From an uncultured Clostridia bacterium (GTDB taxonomy: Bacteria; Bacillota; Clostridia; Christensenellales; Borkfalkiaceae): 42,855 nucleotides of DNA. The notes below the pieces were generated by a model. That model was not told the origin of the DNA, did no database searches, and saw nothing but the letters and a program-made list of their open reading frames with translations. Where the stretch lies: positions 1-42,855 of the forward strand of contig CANRND010000020.1 of NCBI GenBank assembly GCA_947631905.1, given 5' to 3'. The translations under genes and the position numbers were made by a program. The number at the start of each line of letters is the position of its first letter. Position 1 is the stretch's first letter. This document shows, in pieces, positions 37,266 through 42,855 of the stretch.

Positions 37266-37819
37266 AAAACCACGGCGAGGACAAAACTTTTGCTCCCGAA
37301 GTTCAAACGGGCCTTATATTTCTTTTTGGGGACGGGAGCCGCCCCCTCCAAATCGGGCGCCGCCGTCTCTGCGGAACTTGCGCCCGTTTCCGCGGGGTCA
37401 ACCGTTTCAGCAGGCTCATGTTCCTCCTCTTCCGCAGGTTGCACAGGCTTTTCTTTTTGATTTTTTACCATACCGACGATGCCTCCCGCAAGCCCGAAAC
37501 TTGCAAAAAGTATGCCTCCCGCCATAGAGAAACAGAAAATCACAGCGCTCAATACTACTAAACCGATCGCCGCGCTCTTATGCTCGCAGGAAAATTTTCC
37601 CAATACGATAAATGCCGTTCCAAACAAAGCGGAAATGGGTACGATCCAAAAGATGAACGATGGGTGTCCATAAGGCAGACACATTAAGACCGTGCCGCCG
37701 ACGGCGAGCAAAAGCCAAATGATCCCCTGGACAAGTCCCAAATAAAAAGGCGTCGATCTGCCCGCCGCACTCTTCTTTTTGTTTTTCTTTTTTTCAGTCG
37801 ATTTCTCAGGTTGTTTCAT
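37172..37819 (-). CDS. 5' part of a frameshifted membrane-protein gene
   Basis: A 215-residue product: a lysine-rich N-terminus, four membrane segments up to about residue 125, an acidic linker (QPAEEEEHEPAE, PAETG), then a basic patch and one further membrane segment before the stop. AAGGAG lies six bases before the ATG. The promoter is of the TTGACG-17-TATAAT type and is covered by an operator-like palindrome. The frame ends in TTT TGA at a T run, where the next frame takes over. It may be a recent mutation, a sequencing error or a programmed slip. Confidence 0.65.
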   Translation of the reverse strand: MKQPEKSTEKKKNKKKSAAGRSTPFYLGLVQGIIWLLLAVGGTVLMCLPYGHPSFIFWIVPISALFGTAFIVLGKFSCEHKSAAIGLVVLSAVIFCFSMAGGILFASFGLAGGIVGMVKNQKEKPVQPAEEEEHEPAETVDPAETGASSAETAAPDLEGAAPVPKKKYKARLNFGSKSFVLAVVLWALSLCGFLLVPLSAANSCVTLPKHGFPSF

Positions 37820-37840
37820 TTTTCTCTCCTTTTTGACACA

Positions 37841-37869
37841 ATTATACAGGAAAAATTCCTATACGTCAA
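37841..37869 (-). promoter_or_regulatory. Promoter of the membrane-protein gene
   Basis: Minus-strand TTGACG (37864-37869), 17 bases, TATAAT (37841-37846). The spacer is filled by operator-like box 1. Confidence 0.8.
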
Positions 37870-37895
37870 GAAAAATATAGGTGATTTTCCTATAA
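37844..37895. promoter_or_regulatory. Twin operator-like palindromes between the membrane-protein gene and the Xre gene
   Basis: Box 1 ATACAGG-N7-CCTATAC (37844-37864) and box 2 ATATAGG-N7-CCTATAA (37875-37895) share the form ATAYAGG-N7-CCTATAM. Centres are 31 bp apart, three helical turns. Box 1 lies between the -35 and -10 of the minus promoter; box 2 overlaps the -10 (37891-37896) of the Xre gene. Confidence 0.65.
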
Positions 37896-37903
37896 TTTAT
37901 AAT

Positions 37904-38116
37904 ATGGACATTGCAAAACAGGTTGGAGAAAACTTAAAGGAAGCGCGACGGACGATGGGCGTAACGCAAGCGCAGATCGCCAAAGAACTCCACAAATATC
38001 AGTCCGATTACAGCGAATATGAAACGGGCAAGGTCCAGCTCGACTATGAAAAAATCGTTTATCTCTGCAAGCGGTTCGACATTACGCCGAACGATCTGTT
38101 CGGCTTTGAAAAATAA
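37904..38116 (+). CDS. Xre-family helix-turn-helix regulator (70 aa)
   Basis: A 70-residue protein that is only a Cro/CI-type HTH: QVGENLKEARRTMGVTQAQIAK (6-27) leads into the helix-turn-helix, with YQSDYSEYETGK (32-43) and the family ending CKRFDITPNDLFGF (55-68). Start at 37904 because the HTH begins there; no ribosome site precedes it. With the -10 box TATAAT at 37891-37896 the transcript would begin at or one base before the ATG. It is divergent from the membrane-protein gene, and twin palindromes overlap both promoters, so it most likely represses both itself and that gene. Confidence 0.88.
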   Translation: MDIAKQVGENLKEARRTMGVTQAQIAKELHKYQSDYSEYETGKVQLDYEKIVYLCKRFDITPNDLFGFEK

Positions 38117-38150
38117 TTCCCCTCGCATGTTTGCGGGGGGAATTATTTAT
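38112..38150. terminator. Bidirectional terminator between the Xre gene and mrp
   Basis: AATAATTCCCC (38112-38122) pairs with GGGGAATTATT (38137-38147), with an inner CGCA/TGCG stem, and T-rich tails on both strands. Its left arm overlaps the Xre stop codon. Confidence 0.8.
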
Positions 38151-38166
38151 TTTGAAGAAGTTGATT

Positions 38167-39012
38167 TTATTTCAGATAGTCCTTGATCTCGCGGGAGCGT
38201 TCGATCTCGAAAAAGATCTCCGCAAGCGGGTCGGTGTCCGCCTCCGCGATCCTCCCCCCGTCCGCAAGTTTTGCGAGCGCGGGATCGAGCGGCAAACGGG
38301 CCGTAGCGGGTACGCCGAACTTTTCTTTGAGCGCTTCCGCCTTGCTCGGGCCGAACAGCTCGATCTCCCTGCCGCAATCGGGGCATTTCAGATAGCTCAT
38401 GTTCTCCGCAAGCCCCAAAATGGGAACGTTCATGAGTTTTGCCATATTCACCGCCTTGCCCACGATCGTCTCCACAAGGTCCTGCGGGGTGGTGACGACG
38501 ACGATGCCGCTGAGCGGAATGCTCTGGAACACGGAGAGCGGCACGTCCCCCGTTCCGGGCGGCATGTCGATGAACATGATGTCGACGTCCCCCCACACGA
38601 CGTCCGTCCAGAATTGGATGCACGCGCCCGCAATGAGAGACCCGCGCCAGACCACGGGGTCGTCCTCATGCTCCAAAAGGCAGTTCATGGACATAATCTT
38701 GACGCCGTTTTTTGTAAGGACGGGGTCGATCTTTCCGTCCTCGCCCGTGGCGAGTTCGTGTACGCCGAACATCTTGGGGATGGAAGGACCCGTGACGTCC
38801 GCGTCAAGCAGAGCCGTACGGTATCCCCGTGCGGCCGCGCGGACGGCGAGAAGAGCGGAAGTCAGCGACTTCCCCACGCCCCCTTTCCCGCTCGCAACGG
38901 CAATGACCCGTTTCACGTGCGAGCCTTTGCCGAGCGGCTTGATAAACGATTGCTTGCTCCGCGTGCCGCAATTCGAACTGCAAGTGGAGCAGTCGTGTGT
39001 GCAATTTGCCAT
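38167..39012 (-). CDS. mrp: Mrp/NBP35-type iron-sulfur carrier ATPase
   Basis: A 281-residue P-loop ATPase. A short cysteine-rich N-terminus (C4, C8, C11, C15) precedes the deviant Walker A GKGGVGKS (42-49), DADVTGPS (70-77) and PPGTGD (151-156). The conserved CPDC pair C210 and C213 bridges an iron-sulfur cluster in dimers. Mrp proteins carry clusters to client enzymes; the extra N-terminal cysteines resemble the ferredoxin-like end of NBP35. AAAAGGAG precedes the ATG by seven bases. It follows the ABC exporter genes by 19 bases and is probably transcribed with them. Confidence 0.93.
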   Translation of the reverse strand: MANCTHDCSTCSSNCGTRSKQSFIKPLGKGSHVKRVIAVASGKGGVGKSLTSALLAVRAAARGYRTALLDADVTGPSIPKMFGVHELATGEDGKIDPVLTKNGVKIMSMNCLLEHEDDPVVWRGSLIAGACIQFWTDVVWGDVDIMFIDMPPGTGDVPLSVFQSIPLSGIVVVTTPQDLVETIVGKAVNMAKLMNVPILGLAENMSYLKCPDCGREIELFGPSKAEALKEKFGVPATARLPLDPALAKLADGGRIAEADTDPLAEIFFEIERSREIKDYLK

Positions 39013-39031
39013 AATATCTCCTTTTACGGAA

Positions 39032-40807
39032 TTATTTCCGCATATTCAAACGATAATACAGTCCCCGCTTTGCCATGAGTTCCTCGTGCGACCCCTCCTC
39101 GGCAATTCCCTTGTCCGCAATGTATAAAATGCGGTCGGCCTTGCGGATGGTGGAGAGGCGGTGCGCCACGATGAACGCCGTTTTCCCCGCGAGGAGGCTG
39201 TCTAACGCGCCCTGGATGAGCAATTCGGTCTCCGAGTCGATCGCGCTCGTCGCCTCGTCCAAAATGACGATCTTGGGGTTTTTCAGCACGATGCGCGCAA
39301 AGGAGATGAGCTGTTTTTCTCCCGCGGACAGTCCCTCGCCCCGCGCCTCGATCTGCCCTCCGAACCCCTCGGGAAAGCGCGCCGCCACGCGGTCCGCATA
39401 GATCTTCTTCGCGGCGGCAATGCACTCCTCGTCCGTCGCCTCGGGCGTGCCGTAGCGGATATTTTCGAGGATCGTCCCCTTGAACAAAAACGGCTCCTGC
39501 ATGAGAACGCCGATCTCCTTGCGCAGGGAATGGAGGGTGACGTCCCGCACGTCCTTCCCGTCCACTTTCACGCTCCCCTCTTTTACGTCGTAGAAACGGG
39601 TCAAGAGATTGATGACCGTGGTCTTGCCCGCGCCCGTCGGCCCCACAAGGGCGATCTTCTCCCCCGCTTTCACGTGCAGACCGAAATGTTCGAGGACGTT
39701 CACCCCCTCCTCGTAACAGAACGTCACGTCCTCGTAATCCACCCTGCCCTCGATGTTTTCAAGGACGGCGGCGTTCTCCTTGTCGCGGATGGCGACGGGC
39801 GCGTCGATCGTCTCGTAGATGCGTTCGAGGTTGGCGGAGACCTGCGAGAACTGTTGCAGGACCGCGCCGAGTTGCAAAAGCGGCTCCGCGCAGACGTTGA
39901 CGTAGAGCAAAAAGGCGATAACGGTGCCCGGGATCGTTGCGTCTCCCGCAAAGGTGAGCAGAAGCGCAACGGCGTACATAGCGAGGATGCCCGCATTCCA
40001 GAAAAATTCCGAGATGGGAGAATTTAACTCGTTGCGGCGGACGATCTTCATCCAGCAGCGGGCGGAATCCTCTTGCAGATCGTGATAAACTTCGCGGTTG
40101 AACGCGCTGCGGTTGCTGTTTTTGATGACCCGTTCGCCCATGATGGATTCCACGATAAAGGCGTTGCGGTTGCTGTTTTTGGCGCGGTGCTTGCGGAAGA
40201 GCTTGCGCACCTGCCTCTTGACAAGCAAAATACATACCACGAGCGGTATCACGGCGGCATACACCACGGCGGTGAGCAGCGGACTCATGCAGAGCATGAA
40301 CACGGTCGCCGTAAAGATTTTGAGAATATCGACGATAAAGTTCAGCAGATGTTCGGTGAGGAAATCCGCAAGTTCGTTGACGTATTCGGTGACCCGTATC
40401 GAGATCTTGCCCGCGGGGCGGGTATCGTAATATTCAAACGGAAGCTCTTGGAGATGGAGAAAGATCTCCCTGCGCAGATCGGCGATAACGCCGTGGCCCA
40501 CGGTCCCCATGATGAGCTTGTGGAAATAGGGCAAGACTGCGGTAAGTGCGCCCATAACGCCCAACCCGATCATGCACAAAACGAGGGACTTATCGATGTT
40601 TTCGTCGCGCAGAAGCACGTCGTTGACGAGATAGCGGATGATCGCAGGCGGCACGAGCGCAACCACCGAAGAGACGATAAGCAGGGCGAGGGCGAGGAAG
40701 AAGAGTTTCTTCTTGGGCGCGATGCGCGCAAGCAGACGGCGGAGGTATTTGACGTCCACTCTGTCGGAATTGAGTTCTTCGTCGAGGTAGTAGGTGTTCC
40801 GCTTCAT
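39032..40807 (-). CDS. ABC exporter subunit with canonical ATPase site
   Basis: A 591-residue half-transporter: six membrane segments over residues 30-300, then a nucleotide-binding domain with Walker A GPTGAGKT, the signature LSAGEKQL, Walker B VILDEATSAID and the switch IVAHRLS. The catalytic glutamate is present. It starts one base into the stop of the preceding subunit gene (TGATG), with a GGGGG-type site before it. Pairing with that subunit, which lacks the glutamate, indicates a heterodimeric exporter of the BmrCD/LmrCD type. Such pumps move drugs, lipids or peptides; the cargo is not known. Confidence 0.93.
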   Translation of the reverse strand: MKRNTYYLDEELNSDRVDVKYLRRLLARIAPKKKLFFLALALLIVSSVVALVPPAIIRYLVNDVLLRDENIDKSLVLCMIGLGVMGALTAVLPYFHKLIMGTVGHGVIADLRREIFLHLQELPFEYYDTRPAGKISIRVTEYVNELADFLTEHLLNFIVDILKIFTATVFMLCMSPLLTAVVYAAVIPLVVCILLVKRQVRKLFRKHRAKNSNRNAFIVESIMGERVIKNSNRSAFNREVYHDLQEDSARCWMKIVRRNELNSPISEFFWNAGILAMYAVALLLTFAGDATIPGTVIAFLLYVNVCAEPLLQLGAVLQQFSQVSANLERIYETIDAPVAIRDKENAAVLENIEGRVDYEDVTFCYEEGVNVLEHFGLHVKAGEKIALVGPTGAGKTTVINLLTRFYDVKEGSVKVDGKDVRDVTLHSLRKEIGVLMQEPFLFKGTILENIRYGTPEATDEECIAAAKKIYADRVAARFPEGFGGQIEARGEGLSAGEKQLISFARIVLKNPKIVILDEATSAIDSETELLIQGALDSLLAGKTAFIVAHRLSTIRKADRILYIADKGIAEEGSHEELMAKRGLYYRLNMRK

Positions 40808-42630
40808 CACAATTCCCCCTTTCCGTAAGAGGAATCGTCTATCTGGCCGTCGCTCGTCTGCAACTTCCACACCGCCGCAAACGCGCCGCCCTTTGCGATG
40901 AGTTCCTGCGGCGTACCCCGCTCTACGATCTCGCCGTCCCGCAAAAACAATACCTCGTCGCAATCCATCACCGAGGAAACGCGGTGGGCGGAAATCAGGA
41001 GGGTCTGCCCCGGGCAGGTCTCTTTGAGAGCGGAAAGCACGCGGCGCTCGGTCGCCATGTCGAGCGCGGAGGAAGCGTCGTCCAAAATGAGGACGGGCGC
41101 GCCTTTTACGAGGGCGCGGGCAATGGAAATGCGCTGTTTCTGCCCGCCCGAAAGCCCGATGCCGCGTTCCCCGACAATGGTCTCATACCCCTCGGGGAGC
41201 CGCTCGATAAAACGCGCCGCCTGCGCCGTTTCCGCGGCGCCGAGAACGAGGTCCTCCCCGCATTCGGGTCGCGCAAACGCGATATTCGCGTCCACCGTGT
41301 TGGAAAAGAGGAATACGTCCTGAAAGACATAGGAAAATTCGCTTCTGAGCGTTTCGAGCGAGAACTCTCTCACGTCCGTTCCGTCGATCGTGATCCGTCC
41401 CGCCGTCACGTCGAATGTGCGGCAGAGGAGTTTCAAAAGGGCGGATTTCCCGCTCCCCGTTCCCCCCATCACGCCGACGCGCTTGCCGTAGGGAATGTCG
41501 AGATCGATATTTTTGAGAACGCTCTTTTCCCCGAGCGTGAGCGAAACGTTTTCCAGCTTGATGTGCGGCTTACGCGAAGCGGGGAGCGCGGAGAAGCAGT
41601 CCGCCACCCTCCCCTCTTCGGTGAGAAAGCGTTTGAGCCTGCCGCCCGAAACGAGCTGGTTCTGCATCATGAAGAAAGAACGCGAAAGCTGGGTGATGTG
41701 TGAAACGATCTTGGTGACGTAGGTGGTAGCGGCGGTGAGGACGCCGATGTGGATCCCGCCGTTGAGGACCAAAAAGACGGTGATGATCACCGTTCCCACG
41801 TATGCCGCCTGCTGGAACGCGGTGAAAATGCTGTTGTACTTTGCCGAGAGCTTTACCTCTTCGGTTTGGAGATGAAATACCTTTTGGTTGTCGCGGTCGA
41901 ACTTTTTGAGTTCGGTCTCTTCTCCCGCAAAGGAGCGCACGATGCGCACCGCGTCGATATTTTCCTGCACGGTGAGATTGATGTCCGAATAACTTTCGCG
42001 GATCGCGCGGAAATGCTGCCGCGAGAGTTTGAGATAGCGCGCGAGCGCGAATGCGTAGAACGGCGCAAGACAGACGGGCAGAATGAGCAGGTACGGGCTG
42101 AACCTCGCCAGCATGACGACGGAGAACACGAGAACGCACAGGGAATCGAAGATGTTCATCGAAATGCGCGAATACATCTCTTTCAGGATGATGGTATCGC
42201 GGTTCATGGTGGTGAGCAGTTCGCCGATGTTATAGCCCGAGAGCGTTTCGCTGTCGAGAGACAAAAACTTTGCGTAAGTGGCGGCGCGCATATCGCATTC
42301 CATGCGCAGGCCGCACCACTGGAAAGAGACGTTTTTAAGATAGAGGAAGAGGACGCGGCAGAGAAAGACCCCGCCGAACACGAGGGAGATATGCCAGAAG
42401 AGGGTCCACGTTCCCGGCTCCCCGAGCGCGCCGCGGAAGAGAAAGTCGAGAAAACTGTCCTGCGCGGGCGGCGAAGCGGGATCGTAGGCGAGGATGTAGT
42501 CGATGATCCCCGCGTCGAGCAAGGGCAGGGCGAGATCGCATACGATCGCCAAAAAGGAAAAGACTTTCGCAAGCAGAGAGAGCGGAAGATATTTTTTCCA
42601 ATATTTGAAGCCGAATTTGATGACGTCCAT
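40807..42630 (-). CDS. ABC exporter subunit with degenerate ATPase site
   Basis: A 607-residue half-transporter with six membrane segments (about 10-310), the coupling-helix region and a nucleotide-binding domain: Walker A GGTGSGKS, signature LSGGQKQ, Walker B VLILDDASSALD and switch LISAHRVSS. Walker B has Asp where the catalytic Glu should be, the mark of the degenerate site in heterodimeric exporters. Start at 42630 because GAGGT lies six bases upstream; an ATG at 42645 falls almost at the -10 box and is less likely. First gene of the exporter-mrp operon. Confidence 0.93.
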   Translation of the reverse strand: MDVIKFGFKYWKKYLPLSLLAKVFSFLAIVCDLALPLLDAGIIDYILAYDPASPPAQDSFLDFLFRGALGEPGTWTLFWHISLVFGGVFLCRVLFLYLKNVSFQWCGLRMECDMRAATYAKFLSLDSETLSGYNIGELLTTMNRDTIILKEMYSRISMNIFDSLCVLVFSVVMLARFSPYLLILPVCLAPFYAFALARYLKLSRQHFRAIRESYSDINLTVQENIDAVRIVRSFAGEETELKKFDRDNQKVFHLQTEEVKLSAKYNSIFTAFQQAAYVGTVIITVFLVLNGGIHIGVLTAATTYVTKIVSHITQLSRSFFMMQNQLVSGGRLKRFLTEEGRVADCFSALPASRKPHIKLENVSLTLGEKSVLKNIDLDIPYGKRVGVMGGTGSGKSALLKLLCRTFDVTAGRITIDGTDVREFSLETLRSEFSYVFQDVFLFSNTVDANIAFARPECGEDLVLGAAETAQAARFIERLPEGYETIVGERGIGLSGGQKQRISIARALVKGAPVLILDDASSALDMATERRVLSALKETCPGQTLLISAHRVSSVMDCDEVLFLRDGEIVERGTPQELIAKGGAFAAVWKLQTSDGQIDDSSYGKGEL

Positions 42631-42645
42631 TGCTACCTCGCGCAT

Positions 42646-42674
42646 ATTTTATCACGTTTGCGCAAGAAAGACAA
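42646..42674 (-). promoter_or_regulatory. Promoter of the ABC exporter-mrp operon
   Basis: Minus-strand TTGTCT (42669-42674), 17 bases, TAAAAT (42646-42651). Confidence 0.65.
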
Positions 42675-42744
42675 GCAAATGCGCCCATATTTGCCCGCGG
42701 GCAAAGCGGCTTTGAAGGGGAACGCAATTCCTGCCCAAAAACGC

Positions 42745-42773
42745 TTGCAAAAAACCGCCGTTTGGGGTATACT
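42745..42773 (+). promoter_or_regulatory. Promoter of the SRP RNA gene
   Basis: TTGCAA (42745-42750), 17 bases, TATACT (42768-42773). Predicted transcript start near 42780. Confidence 0.8.
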
Positions 42774-42779
42774 GTTTGT

Positions 42780-42855
42780 GCTGTGATAGGCGGGGAGTTA
42801 GCGGTGCCCTGTATCTGCAATCCGCTATAGCAGAGCCGAACGCTTTTCTCGGTGC
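42780..42855 (+). ncRNA. ffs: Signal recognition particle RNA, large (Alu-domain) type, 3' end outside window
   Basis: The stretch from GCGGTGCCCTGTATCTGCA (42801) through ATCCGCTATAGCAG to GCCGAA is the highly conserved 5' Alu-domain region of the large SRP RNA of Bacillota (scRNA in Bacillus). The two loop-forming hairpins (GGTGCCC and the CCGCTATAGCAG helix) can be seen. The helix 8 tetraloop region lies beyond the right edge. With Ffh it targets membrane proteins; the Alu part arrests or times translation. Confidence 0.92.

Overview
The window looks like a chromosomal piece of a moderately GC-rich, anaerobic, fermenting member of the Clostridia (Bacillota). Signs are HPr kinase/phosphorylase, a large-type SRP RNA, acetate kinase with phosphate acetyltransferase, a flavin reductase carrying rubredoxin domains, a PdaB-like deacetylase, and vegetative promoters of the TTGACA-17-TATAAT type. 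The dispersed palindromic repeats and AT-poor coding resemble uncultured gut Clostridia, but I cannot name the genus.

Layout. At 1-2.8 kb is the right part of an integrated element: a HUH-type replication initiator (cut by the window edge), a nested inverted repeat, a large serine recombinase and a long inverted repeat. A tRNA-Glu and a 6S-like RNA follow at 2.8-3.2 kb. At 3.3-8.1 kb, minus strand, are a partner-switching pair (STAS protein and a SpoIIE-phosphatase/RsbW-kinase fusion), acyl carrier protein, a uracil/hypoxanthine-type DNA glycosylase, an M16 protease and a PdaB-like protein. A repeat cluster fills 8.1-8.85 kb. At 8.85-16.9 kb one operon, uvrC-HAD-hprK-U32-mutS2, has four successive ATGA overlaps and a promoter that places the transcript start on the uvrC start codon. 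Then come a SUKH-domain protein, a lipoprotein with two DUF6273 domains, an ArsR regulator and a csoR-copA-copZ copper operon (21-24 kb) in which copA and copZ share one reading frame through an inserted palindromic element.

At 24-28.7 kb are a flavin reductase with two rubredoxins, a second repeat cluster, rpmF with its DUF177 partner, ackA, a third repeat cluster and pta. tmcAL, whose enzyme uses acetate, is transcribed away from pta from an overlapping promoter region. At 30-42.6 kb are a GH43 lipoprotein, two small AT-richer unknown genes, two flavoproteins, a membrane-anchored DUF1508 protein, a frameshifted membrane-protein gene divergent from a small Xre regulator with twin operators, an Mrp ATPase and a heterodimeric ABC exporter. 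The right edge cuts into the SRP RNA gene.

The most unusual material is in the non-coding parts: a five-copy modular repeat with covarying stems, a 60-bp three-way-junction element nested in one copy and a relative fused in frame into copA-copZ, and four genes whose promoters leave almost no 5' leader.
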